This document shows positions 13,303 through 24,702 of a DNA stretch of 64,000 nucleotides, one piece after another (positions within the stretch are counted from its first letter, which is position 1; every line of letters begins with the position of its first letter). The stretch lies in assembly GCF_933775445.1 (NCBI RefSeq), contig NC_065878.1:22828395-22892394 (forward strand), in the 5' to 3' direction. The notes below the pieces were generated by a model that saw only the letters and a program-made list of their open reading frames with translations, did not search any database and was not told the DNA's origin. This DNA is from Argentina anserina. Taxonomy: Eukaryota; Streptophyta; Magnoliopsida; Rosales; Rosaceae. The position numbers and the translations under genes are program-made.

Positions 13303-14380
13303 ATCATATGTGTTTTAAATAGTTATCATTTGTAATGCATACAATGAATTCATTGTTTGAAATCCGTTATAATAAATAGTAACACACGGATCACCCTTCA
13401 ACGTGAAGTTCACTAAATTATATGATAACAAAAAAATCACCCAACACTCAGCTAAGGCATCATTACCGGATGTCAACTTGTCAGAGTATGTTATCGATAT
13501 ACAGTTGAAGAATCTTGAACCTAGTGACTTCTGACTATACGTTACCTCAATCATCATTGATCATATATATACGATGGATACGATTCATGAAATAAGCGTG
13601 TGTCCGTCCATAAGATTAACGTAACAAACGAATACATGTCCATCTATAGGTTACATCTCTAAATATGTGTTATAATTTCAAAATTCACCATACATGTTAA
13701 CCTTTGAAATAGTAAATAGAGAAACTATTTGGCTTCCAACTTCTACTAGCTATATGAATTCTATATTTAGGGCCATATATAAGTCAGTGAGCCAATTTAG
13801 ATTAGGGTTTGTAGAATTGATCACATTTTGTGTGAGACAATGATCCACTCATCTACTGTACGTGATCACAAGCATTTTATCTTATACTGTTTTACTTTTA
13901 CCTTGCCAAACCGGGAGAGCTGGAACCTTCCTCTTCTGAGTCTTCTCCCCCTGGAGTGCACACAAGCTCGAGACCACCATGCCCATTAAAGGTAGGTGGA
14001 TTTTGTAAACAAAATCTGGCAACGACGTCAAAAGCCAACCCCAACCCCACGCGCAGACACGTCTCGTCGTTCTTCCACTTCTTGGAATACCGGAATGAAG
14101 GACAGTTGTGCGACATGCTAGCATACCACAGCTACAGCTTGGAAAATTTCCCAGAAACGACCAATCAGATCGCGAGTACATCCCAGCGAGTACAGTTGCA
14201 ACGAGTGAGATTAGAACTGTATGAGTACAGGGTTGCCAATTGTCCTTTGGGCTTGTCACCTTGCTCGGGTCCCCCTTTGACATTTCTAAAAAGTCAAGCA
14301 AAAGTGGCTCTGAGAAATCCATGACCCCCCGAAAACCATTCTCCTTTTTTCCTCTTTTTTTTTCCAATAATATTTTATAT
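13303..14380. other. Spacer upstream of the WRKY gene
   Basis: 13303-13870 is AT-rich with nothing recognised. 13900-14330 is GC-richer, with ORFs on both strands (for example a 176-codon minus ORF) that match no family I know. I treat it as WRKY upstream DNA. An inverted W-box, GTCAA read as TTGACT, lies at 14293-14297, and a TTGAC core at 14277-14281. Confidence 0.45.
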
Positions 14381-14387
14381 TTTGCAG

Positions 14388-14395
14388 TATAAATA
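14388..14395 (+). promoter_or_regulatory. TATA box of the WRKY gene
   Basis: The sequence TATAAATA lies 160 bases upstream of the ATG, with ccaat at 14363. Spacing fits a transcription start near 14420 and a ~135-base leader. W-box cores 95-115 bases further upstream would permit WRKY auto- or cross-regulation, which is an inference. Confidence 0.5.
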
Positions 14396-14555
14396 ATTAA
14401 ACAATTTACCAAGTCAGTACTCCACCATTTCTTCCAACTAAGCTATTACACAACCTATCTCCATGTCCATGTCCTTCTCTCTCTCTTCCCCCAGATATAA
14501 CTGAAAAAGTCAGCGCCGTCGTTCAAAGCAGCCTGAATAGTAACACAAGAAATCA

Positions 14556-16045
14556 ATGGAAGACGATGATTGGGATCTTTACGCTGTGGTGCGCAGCTGT
14601 AAACCTGCCACCACTAGCGCCAGAGTCTCCACCACCTCGTCAACACCCAACCCAGTTGACCACGAGGACTCAGCAGAGCCGTCGTGGATGTGGGATTGGG
14701 TGAAGGACGAGGAGGAGGTGGAGACTCATGTCCCGACTGCCAGTTTTTCCAATATTCTCGAGTCCACCAGAGCCGGTGCTTTCGATGGCTTGGACGAGTT
14801 TTACCAACCCTTTTTCCCAAGCTCCGCCGTTGAAAATATCAACACCATCGTCACCACCACCGCTGCTAATAGTTATGCTCATGCTGCTACTATTATTCCC
14901 AATTCCCCTACCACCTTTATCTCTGACTTTGGAGGAGGATCTATTATTAGTGGCCAGCAACAACTACAACAACAGCAGAATAATTTCCTGCCTGCCAACA
15001 CTAACGGCCCTCATTTCAACCCCGGATTCGCACCGGTTTCGAGTTTAGGGAGATTCCCTGAGCAACATCTACTAAAACTTACCAAGCTCGAAAAGCCTGA
15101 GTATCTGGAAGAGGAGAATTCGAGGCTCAAGCCGGTCACTTTGGTCGGGCCAGCCTTGCCGCACATGCAAATTCCGCCGCAGCTGATTCGAACAAGGAAA
15201 AGGTATATATTTCAAAACCATTTGCTTCATTTGGTATCTTTTTCATTTTATTGCTAGCTCTTCTGATGGAAAGTCCATTTATTCTCTTCTTTGCTTCATA
15301 GGAAGAGCCCGGTGAAGAAGATGGTGTGCCATTTGACGGCAGAGAATCTCTCCTCGTCGGATTTGTGGGCGTGGAGAAAATATGGTCAAAAACCTATCAA
15401 AGGCTCTCCACATCCGAGGTACGTTTTTTAGTTTTCTCCCCATTTTGTTATCAGAGTTTTCCGATTTCCGTTTGCGAGTTTCTCTCTCGGAAACTAGCAG
15501 TGTTTGTATGCAGGAATTACTACCGTTGCAGCAGCTCAAAGGGTTGCTCCGCGAGGAAGCAAGTGGAGCGAAGCAACGAGGACCCTAACATGTTTGTGGT
15601 CACATACAGCGGGGAACACACGCATCCTCGTCCAACTCACCGCAACACTCTCGCCGGAAGCACCAGGAACAAGGCCGCAGCCACGACTTCGAAAGCGAAA
15701 GATCCCGAGTCTCCCACGGTGCCAGCTGCTCAAGGTGGTGGTGGTGATGATGATGAGCAAGCTGCCATTAACAGCTCCGGCGATGGGGACAAAGCTAGCG
15801 AGGAAGCCGAGGATGACGAAATGGAAGAAGACGAGTATGATGAGGAGTTTGTGGTGTCGTCGGAGGAGGACATATTCTTGGGGATGAAGCAATTGGGTAG
15901 AACTGGTTCAGGAGGCGGCACTCTAGGGTCTTTGGGTGCTGGAACTTCTGGTGATGGTTTTTCGGCTAATCAGTCGAATTTGGGGTCTTCTTGGGGGACA
16001 AGTTGCCCGTCCTCTGCCGGAGCCGCCGTCAGAGGTGGCTGCTAA
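14556..16045 (+). CDS. WRKY27: Group IIe WRKY transcription factor (WRKY27/22-like)
   Basis: Three exons, 14556-15202, 15302-15418 and 15514-16045, encode 431 aa. The N-terminus [13 protein letters not shown] is typical of the WRKY22/27/29 clade. Further features are a Gln-rich run ([10 protein letters not shown]), a basic stretch RTRKRKSPVKK (NLS-like), the WRKYGQK heptad at 240-246, and a C2H2 finger with C260, C266, H290 and H292 (CX5CX23HXH). LAGSTRNK follows the finger and the C-terminus is strongly acidic ([16 protein letters not shown]). The intron inside the WRKY domain splits the Arg codon of PR|NYYRC, the R-type intron of groups IIc-e and III. Such proteins bind W-boxes in the nucleus and act in immune and developmental signalling. 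Residue 253 is His where the family usually has Tyr (GSPYPR). Length exceeds Arabidopsis WRKY27 (~348 aa). Confidence 0.93.
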
Positions 16046-18040
16046 GTAATTAATAAGATAGCCGACAGGTTAATTGGGGGTATACACAGGTTCTGGGTTA
16101 CTTTGTTTATTGTGCTTACCTGTAAGTAGGTTGTGTGATAAGAGGGAGAGACGGATCGAGGGAAGAAGGGTTGGGTTGGATACTTGGATAAGTTGGATTG
16201 ATTCTAAGACTGTATAGAAAGCAGGAAAGAATCTATCTTCCCTTTCAATTACTCCAACCATAATGAGAGAGTTTCATGTTTTTTTAGCTTCATTCCATAT
16301 CCAATATGATCTTGCTTATGTTTTTAGTGCTTTATTTGGACGAGCATATATATATCGTCCTCTCATAATGTGGTTTTACATGGGAACATAGAAAATGAAA
16401 ATAACAAGGCTGAAAGAAATAATTTTGTACGATTTATTCCACAGATAAATTCCGTATCATTCACCATATTTTCTATACATATGTATTAGCTACGTAATGA
16501 CACAATATTTCTATACATATGCTTTCAAATTTTCCATATTTGATGGCTTTAAAAAAAATTGTAGTAATTTTCATACAGATTGTGATGAGCTCATGAATAT
16601 CAAACATGAATCACGAGATCGATAGTCAGAGATTAACACTTAGCTAGATATAATTTTTACTATCACCGTAGTTGTCATACTTAGTTAGATTGTTAGACTA
16701 GATATATTCATATATATAATTCTTACCAAGTTACCATCACCATAGCTATCATCATGATGCGTTGTTCCTCCACCACCAACACTTACGAGGCATCTATGAC
16801 ATAGTCATTGAACAATTCCTCCTCCTCTGAGTCCTCTCGATCGTACACCACTTAATAACTACAGTAAGCTTTATTTTTACTAAACTGGTAGTTTAAAGAG
16901 AATCTTGATATGCTCCAGTCAACGACTGACTCTCCCACGTCAGCAGCTAGTAACACAAATCACTTTCTAATTTTTCATAAACTAAATTATTAAGGCAAAT
17001 ATAATCCAACTTGGTAAATTAAAGGATTAATTTTTGTCAGACCGTGACCCCCTCCGGTTCAGTCGCCTTTATCACGAGACCAATACAGTAGTCTCTCTCC
17101 TCTTTTTGCCATGTTCACAGTTCACAGTTCACACCCACAACTGGGGTTTGCTCCCTTCTTTGGTTCAAATATTTAGATATATAAAAACTTCGACTTAGTC
17201 AAATCTATTTAATTTCAGCTTGTCTTTTTACTAGATAGAGAAAAATATTTATTAATTTAATATATATAAATTAGCTTCATTGGACTATTGGAGGCATCCT
17301 ACTGTCCTAGATCATCTACAAGGGTAGGTCCAGAGAAATAAGAGGTTTTAAGTGGTGAAAAAAGATTGTGGTCTTAATTTATACAATGGTAGAAAATTAG
17401 CATATATTTAAATGCACAATATATATAAGATAATATTTGTTTTATTAAATATAGTAATTAATATGTTACAACGAGTCTGTTATGAGTCTAATTCACGATC
17501 TCTCACTTATGAAGAGAGACTGATGTCACTAGACCAAATAATACTCTGATATAAGATAAGATTTTAGCTGCTTAATACGAATTAGTACTACCGGTAAGTA
17601 ATGTAAAAAGAAAAGATATACACTATTGGTTCAAAACAAGCGGTGTGGAAATGACCGATACCAATTGATGATTATTGCGCAATTAGTGAACGATGATATA
17701 GTGCATTCTCATTTGACTTGTGATCAATAGACCGATACCAAGTAGACCTAATAATATTTTGATGATTGTCTTTGTATAACATGGTTATAATCTTGTCTAT
17801 TTTTGATAATATTCGTAAATGGAAATGACCTTTTTTTCGTGAATATGTAAATTGTTGAAGAAACGCAAATAAGGTAGCCTTCGAAATTAGGACAGTGATC
17901 AACTGCTATAATTTTCATAAATGTATTTATTACTGTTGCATGTAATACTCTCACTATAGAAAAAATATTATATATCAATCAAATGAGTAGCCCAATTTGG
18001 ATTTTAATTTTACACGTTATCATTATGAGCATTTTGTTCT
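16046..18040. other. WRKY 3' region and AT-rich spacer
   Basis: 16046-16300 is probable 3' UTR. The remainder is AT-rich with one SINE-like fragment (17460-17556). No coding sequence is supported. Confidence 0.45.
17460..17556 (-). mobile_element. tRNA-derived SINE remnant
   Basis: The minus strand reads ...tttggtctagtgacatcag..., fitting the pol III A box (TGGTCTAGTGG type). About 30 bases later comes cgtgaattagactc, a decayed B box (GGTTCGANTCC). This arrangement is typical of plant SINE heads. The 3' limit is not defined. Confidence 0.45.
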
Positions 18041-18049
18041 AACTAGAGT

Positions 18050-18425
18050 CTGACCAAGAAAAAAAATGAAGAAAAAAACCCTAGCAACCATTCTGCCGGA
18101 AAACTAAGATAAAACCCTAGAAATACCCGGCCGCCGCAAGCCTCGCTCTGCCGGAATACGGCGAAGTTCCTTCTCTGCCTTGAGCACCCAAAAATCTGTT
18201 TTGGGCACCCAGACAGCTTCTCCGACCAGCGCGCTGCATCCTAGCTTCGCTAGCAAGTTGCAACAGCCCAGATCAATTCGCGGAACTCCTCCTCTCGATC
18301 CGACGTTCTTCAGGTCATTCTGATCCGGTGGCATTGAAGGTCGACCTGCTCCATCGACTCTATCAACTCCAGACGTCAATCTCGGCGCAGCACCGTCCCT
18401 CAAACTCGGTGTTCGTCGGTAAATA
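18050..18425 (+). other. GC-rich island, possible non-coding first exon
   Basis: An abrupt GC-rich stretch lies in AT-rich surroundings, begins with aaaaaaaccctag, and ends at a splice-like junction (cgtcg|gtaaat) near 18420. An acceptor (ttttttag|gattt) sits at 19809, 14 bases before the F-box ATG. It could be a 5' UTR exon of that gene or a LINE 5' end. No long + strand ORF; the minus ORF is unrecognised. Confidence 0.3.
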
Positions 18426-19080
18426 ATTTTTCATCAGTCACACTAAGTTGAATTACTATTTACTGTTGCTAAATTACTGATACAGTTACAGATCAGTAAA
18501 ATTAATATTAAGCAATTACTTATATAAATGGTGAGTTGGTGGCAGCTTCTTTGACTTTTCAAATCCTCTGTTACTGACTTACAATTTCGTTCTTGTTACA
18601 CAGGGTAATGAATTTGGTTATTGATGGCTATATGCCTATATATGAGAGTTTCTTTAGTCTCTGTTGTTTACTTATCAACATACAAGGCTGAAGTCCAAAC
18701 ACTTATGGTTTGTGACTTCGTGATCATTGCATTGGGTATGTAATGACTACTACTGTAACTACGATACAGTCATGCATCCACGGTAGCTTTAGCTTATTTA
18801 CAGTTCGGTGCAATGTTTCAACAAAGTACTATAGGAGTAAAATACCTTTACTGTCTTGTAAACTAAAGAAGTAAAGAGCAGAGCTGGAATCATATAAGTT
18901 TATACACACACATATATATATATCTGAAAAGTCTAACATTATTGTATATACTATATATACATACCACGAGGTTATAAGACCATATACTGCATAAATATGA
19001 AATACGTGTACAATTCGTTTAAACTATACGTACCGATGTCAGACTGTAGTCACCTCCAGCTATTGCTATTCCATTGACAA
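18426..19080. other. AT-rich spacer
   Basis: Nothing recognisable apart from short TA runs. It may be part of a leader intron of the downstream F-box pseudogene. Confidence 0.35.
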
Positions 19081-19084
19081 TCAT

Positions 19085-19495
19085 GTTTTTATATTAGTCC
19101 TATTTTAGACAGGCACTCTGTTTTGAAATTAAAATACGGAATTCCTTATTTCATTAATTTTTCGGTCATTTTTTCACATCTTCATAATTGAATATGTAGT
19201 TATGTATGTTTAGATCATCCATATAAAATTTAATCTAATTTGGTGATCATTAAGGTATCAAAACATTATTAAATCTATGAACCACCAAAGCTGTCCAACT
19301 ATAACAGTTCTTGTAAATCACAATTGTAAAAGCTCAAAACGGTCACCAAATTGAATGAAATTTTTTCTGAATAATTTAGACATACATAACTAATTACTGA
19401 ATGATAGAGATGTGAAAAAAGTGACCAAAAAATTAGTCAAATAAAGAACTCCGTAATTTAATTTCAAAATGGGACTCCGCTCTGAAAAATGAATA
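19085..19495. mobile_element. Foldback MITE-like element, copy 2 (family F)
   Basis: Arms at about 19095-19255 and 19330-19485 are reverse complements with mismatches. Left ttttgaaattaaaatacgga pairs with right tccgtaatttaatttcaaaa. The junction motif cattaaggtatca matches that of the 10.0 kb copy. A TA run follows at 19492-19513. Non-coding; able to form a long hairpin if transcribed. Confidence 0.75.
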
Positions 19496-19974
19496 TATAT
19501 ATATATATATATGTTGATTACAGTGCTGTAGTCATTCTTTATGATATGATATCAAAGTGTAGGCTGTATATAACTATATGTTAAGCGCAGATCGATCAAT
19601 TAGCAGGTTTAATTTTCTTTGCATATTTTGTCCATTACAATTAGTGTGTTGCAAGCCTGAAAATGGATATATGTACATTTCTTACGAGTTGCGGTTATTT
19701 AGAAATAGTAATAACACACTACGTACGGCTAGTCGGCTATATGTCAAAGTTGCATAATCCTACTGATTGGTTTATATTTTTTTTATTTTGTCATTTTGAT
19801 ATTTTTTAGGATTTAATCAAGGATGCGTAAAACATGGTTTGTGGAGGACAGGATCAGTGCGTTGCCAGATGATCTTTTAATAAGCATAGTGTCCCTGATG
19901 CCCCTAAAGGAAGAAGCAGCTACCAGTGTTCATAAGTCATAACCACTCTCGATTTTCACTATGATATTCTTCTT

Positions 19975-20567
19975 TGTTAAACAGCGACAAGTATGATCCG
20001 TGGACCAACTGTACCGATATTGTCCAAACTTAGCCAGCTCACAGGTGTTGGGTTTTAATCACAAAAGGCCTCGGTACAATTGGTTATTATCCACCCACTT
20101 ATAAGCTTTATTTTCTTTGTCACTTCTTAGATGTGGGATCTCTCCTCTCCAACACGCCCCCTCACGTGCAACCTAATTTTTAGGTCTGCACGTGACAGAT
20201 TAACATCTCACATAGTGGGACTAAATAAACAAAGGTCCAGTAACCAACGACACTTGGTGACCATCCAATCGGAAACTCTCCGATGACATGATAATGACAC
20301 CCATCTTGGGCCCATGACAAAGTGACACCCAACTCGGGCCCACGACAGATTGGAGGCGCGATTGGAGAGGGACCCGCTCTGATACCATGTTAAACAGCGA
20401 CAAGCGTGGCCCGTGGACCAACTGTACCGATATTGTTCCAACTTAGCCACCTCATAGGTGTTGGGTTTTAATCACAAAAGGCCTCGGTATAATTGGTTAT
20501 TATCCACCCACTTATAAGCTTTATTTTCTTTGTCACTTCTTAGATGTGTGATCTCTCCTTTCCAACA
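19975..20567 (-). mobile_element. Complete TRIM (miniature LTR retrotransposon)
   Basis: A 593-bp element with 180-bp LTRs at 19975-20154 and 20388-20567, each TG...CA when read on the minus strand (TGTTGGA...TTTAACA). Next to the 5' LTR on the minus strand is TGGTATCAGAGC, the primer-binding site for initiator tRNA-Met. A purine-rich tract (gtgagggggcg) precedes the 3' LTR. A perfect 5-bp target duplication TTCTT flanks it (19970-19974, 20568-20572). The interior is ~230 bp and has no gag-pol, so it needs a helper element. The LTRs differ by only a handful of bases, suggesting a fairly recent insertion. Confidence 0.95.
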
Positions 20568-22644
20568 TTCTTCAGCTACGTTGATACACAAGGGTGAGAA
20601 TAGAGACAGAACTTGATAGGTACCTGGATTGGGTGGATAGTGTAGTGAAACAACATAGAGATCTAACTATCAAACTGCTTAGGGTTTATGTCGATCTCAA
20701 CGATCCCAAACATGAAAGTTCCATTCATACATGGGTTTGATTCGCCTTCGAAAAGAGAGTCGAAAACTTTTGTTTGTTTCTTGCGAAGAACAAACTGTTC
20801 CCCGAACGAGGAGGAAACGAGATTAAGGCGGGTTTTGGTGATTTTCACCGTACTAACAAATTAAGTTGTTAATGTGGACAGATCAGGTATGGTTGTGCAT
20901 TAAACCTGATCATATTTTACACCCTAGTGTATACAGTTGTTTTAGTGCATTCAGTTGCTTGAATTACCTCAGAGCCCTAGTGATGGTTGCTCGATTACTC
21001 GACATCAATATTTAACCCTGAACACATCATTAGTAGTATAAAGCAAGAGGGTATCGTTCACAAACCGGGGATCCAGCCAGGGCTTAGGATCACATCAATT
21101 AACACGAATTCATAAAGATATAAATAGATTGATTTAGATTCGGATTGAGTCATAAAAACAGAAAATAAAACCTAAACTACTATATACATGCAATCAACCA
21201 ACCAACACATAACCAATCACCAAACAAATCATGTAAGAACAAAGCCATCGAATTCCCTTCTCATTCATGTTCATGCCGTAGGTATCAAGGTTCCAAGCTA
21301 AGTTCGATCATGCATCAAGTTCCTACTTGGTTCCTAATACATGGATACATTCGAGCTTAACTACTTGTCTTGCTACGAAATCTAACATACCAATTCATCA
21401 TGCAATTACGTATCACATAGAGAAATCAACATGTTTTAAGTACCTATCCACTGCCGAACTTAGAATCAAAAATCGGTGAAAAACCAAAGAACAATTAATC
21501 CACTACTTGTATCATAATCGTACTAACTTTGAATGATTAACATATGCAACATCAACTACTTGTCTCAATTACACATGCAATATAAGAACACATCGAAATT
21601 TGATCAAGAACATGAAACAATAACTCACGGCATCAAAACAGAAATCCTTGAAAGAGAAATCGAAATCTTTATATCATACACAATTCGAAAGAACAACTAT
21701 CTCATAGACAAGATTAAATTGAACTTTAACAAAACAAAAACAGAAATCATCCAAGAACAAGAAAACATAAAACCGAAATAAAACATGAAGATTATAGAGT
21801 TACACTTTAAAATAATCCTACGGGGTTTATTCCAAGCAAACGAAGATCCTAGGCTACTTGCTTCGAATCAAAAGGGTGGAAAATGATGAATTTCAGTTTT
21901 AAGATTTCTTAGAGGATGGAAGAGTATTTCGGCAGAGCTATGGCTTGTGCTTTGTGTGCAAGGTTGATGATGAAAATATGGGGAGGCCGAGCCTCTATAT
22001 ATAGGGGTCTAGGAAGCCATCTTGCCGTCCCATAAGGAGATAGAAACCAATTGGGAAACTGAAATCCTCTTTGTTATGGATTTGATTTATATACTCCATA
22101 TCCAACTTGATGTAGGAAACCAAGTCCAATAGGGAGATCACTTAAGGGCTGCACGGAAACAATCTTGGTCCAATTAGGAGTAGCTAGGCCGGCCTCCTCT
22201 TCTCCTTCTTCAACTCGAACATGATTTCCTTGTTCAACTAAGAATGCAATTCGGCAACTCTTCTTCCTTTCCAAATATGATTTGTCTTTCCTGAAAAGAA
22301 ATCGTCGATTAAGGAATAGGAAAGAATGTGTAATAACCCTAAAATTTAAACGATGTTAGTTTGATTTGGAATTCTATAAAATTTCGATTTCTAATTAGAA
22401 TGAATGTGTTTGGTTGCGACGTTAGTAAACGAGAAACGGAAACGTTCTCGGAACGTTTAAATTGAAAAACGTTACATTTCCGTAACGTTTATATCGACTT
22501 TTATTCCGTCGATCGGTTGCGGAAACTTCCTTCACGAAAGTTGTAGAGCTCGTCGATACGAGTTCGTGGATATGTGACGCGTTCGAAACGGACATCGTAC
22601 GTGAAAGTTATTCACGTCGGAAGTTAGTTTCCGATTTGGAAACT

Positions 22645-22656
22645 AGTATAAAAAGG
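22645..22656 (+). promoter_or_regulatory. LTR promoter TATA motif, family A copy 1
   Basis: The motif gtataaaaagga lies ~315 bases into the LTR, just after a ggaaactagt box. The other three copies keep the same arrangement (gtataaatagg, gtataaatatgg, gtataaaaagg read on their own strand). Conservation across diverged copies supports a functional core promoter. Confidence 0.6.
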
Positions 22657-23329
22657 ATTTTTTTGTTAACTAGGGTTTCCATAACAGGAAACCCTTTCAC
22701 ACCCGCCGCTCTCTCCCTCGAACCCTCTCTCTTTCTCTCTCCCTCTCCCCGAAATTTCCCCCCTCTCCCTTCGAAAATTTCTCGATTCAATCCAGCGACT
22801 CCGGCCTTCGTGTCTCTCACCGCCGGTCCAAGGAGCTTCGCGTCGACGTTCACAGCCACCCTCGAGCTCGCCGCATCGTGCCTCACCGCCATTAGCTTCC
22901 TCGAGACAACCCGAAGCTCGCCACAACTCGCGTCCTCACCAGCGGAGCTAGGGCACGGAGGAGGGCGGTACGACGTCGATCCTCGCCTTGGTACTCTCGG
23001 TTTTCAATTTGGAGGCCAGACTTTATCAACCCGAGTTCTCTCCAAGGATTTGAACTTCACCGGCGATCCAAGCTTTTCCGAGGCCAAATCGGAGGTCTAG
23101 CTTCGAATTAAGGTATGGTGTGGTTGCATTTGATGATTGTTTGTGATTGTGAATGAATTGGGATCGATTTGTGAGGATCGGAGGGTTGGAGGAGGAGAGG
23201 GTTACCGCCGCGTAGTAGTGGCGCGTGGGGGAGCGTGGAAGGTGCAGGAGAGGGTCTGCCACCGTGGGAAGGAGGAGGAAGAGATGAGGGATAGATTGGA
23301 AGTAGCGGTGGCGTGCTACGCGCCGTGGT

Positions 23330-23410
23330 TAGCCTCGGCGCGTGGGCCCCACGCGCGGCCGGCCGGAGGTGGCGCGTGTGCCACACGCGCCGCCGTGTGG
23401 CGGCGGTGTA
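23330..23410 (+). repeat. GC-rich palindromic block in family A LTR
   Basis: Nested inverted words such as gcgcgtgggccccacgcgc and the pair gtggcgcgtgtgcc/acacgcgccgcc can form strong stems. Equivalents occur at 51117-51200 (copy 2) and 57208-57300 (copy 4). It lies in the transcribed leader, where strong structure would be unusual. Confidence 0.65.
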
Positions 23411-23613
23411 ATTAGTTTTGACTGAAGGGGTATTTTGGTAATTTACTGTGTAATGGTAAATGTAAATGTAAATTTTAATTACTACGGTAAATGTAATTAA
23501 TTTTTACCTTCGGTAAATGTAATTATAATTTACTTTCAGTAAATGTAAAAAGTAAATTGTAAAAAGGGTAATTTAGTAAATTTTATTTACTGAATTTGTA
23601 TTTACATTAAATC

Positions 23614-23873
23614 GTACGTATACGTACAGAAATACGTATATAATATTTATACGTACAGAAATACGTATTTAATATTTATACGTACAGAAATACGTATTAA
23701 TATTTATACGTACAGAAATACGTATTAATATTATACGTACAGAAATACGTATTAATATTTATACGTACAGATAATACGTATTTAATATTTATACGTACAG
23801 GAAATACGTATTTAATATTTATACGTACAAAAATACATATATAATATTTATACGTACAGAAATACGTATTAAT
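23614..23873 (+). repeat. 28-bp minisatellite, about 9 units
   Basis: The unit is tatacgtacagaaatacgta plus an AT-rich spacer (ttaatattta). Each unit contains the near-palindrome tacgta. It is internal to the family A LTR and is found with fewer units in copy 2 (50738-50912). Confidence 0.8.
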
Positions 23874-24498
23874 GGAGTATTGTACAGTAACCGTGAATAG
23901 TGAACAGTGAACAGTAACTTCGTATAACCAAAATTGCTGAACAGTACCGTATATTACTGTTTTGGCATTTAAAGGTTTACGAAACGATTCTAAATTCTTT
24001 TCTTATTCTTTTAAGGTGATCGTTAAATCGAGGAAAGGAATTAGCATCGCGAATTGTGGGATTACGCTCAAGTCAATAAGGTGAGTAAAATCTCACTGAA
24101 TTACGAATCTACCCTCGCGGTGATTCAACATTTTTGCAAGTGTGTTTATTTAATGAATTACAACATGTATATGACTTAGTGGACTACGTATATATATAGT
24201 ATAATGGTAATAAATACATATATATATATATAGTTCATTAAATTAGATACTGTTATTAATTCATTAAAAATAGTCATTTCGGTGACAGAAAAATTGTGCA
24301 TGTGTGATTTTAATGGTACGATATGATGTGAGATTATCGTACGTAATTTTTCAGGTGTTTATGAAATATGACATGTATATGATATAGTGGACTATGTATA
24401 TATTGTATAAATGGTAAATAAATACGAATATATATAGTTTGCTATATAATATACTGTTATGATTTTTATTGTGGATATATTGTGAAAGTTTTAAAACG

Positions 24499-24702
24499 TA
24501 CAATATGATGAGTGATTATTGTACATGATTTTATCACGAAAAATGTGAAATATTGTGATTTGTCTTCGGACGTGATGTGTGGTACAATATGATGTGAGAT
24601 TATTGTACATGTGATTTTATCACGGATAATGTGAAATATTGTGATTTGTCTTCGGACGTGATGTGTGGTACAATATGATGTGAGATTATTGTACATGTGA
24701 GG
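24499..24702 (+). repeat. ~90-bp tandem repeat, 2.3 units
   Basis: Each unit carries gtacaatatgatgtgagatt followed by attgtacat, and then tttgtcttcggacgtgatgtg. The gtacaat...attgtac halves form an inverted pair. The homologous array in copy 2 (49717-50010) has ~4 units. Confidence 0.75.

Noticed and set aside
13882..14412. 176-codon minus-strand ORF upstream of WRKY27
   Set aside because: No family resemblance, overlapping open frames on both strands, and it covers the presumed WRKY promoter and TATA box.
19975..20567. Cassandra-type TRIM carrying 5S rRNA promoter
   Set aside because: The 180-bp LTR shows no 5S-like internal promoter words that I could recognise; it is left as an unnamed TRIM family.
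22636..23100. 154-codon ORF in family A LTR (and antisense ORFs at 22608-22926)
   Set aside because: It lacks an ATG start (opens with TTG), consists of low-complexity leader sequence, and is not conserved in the other LTR copies.
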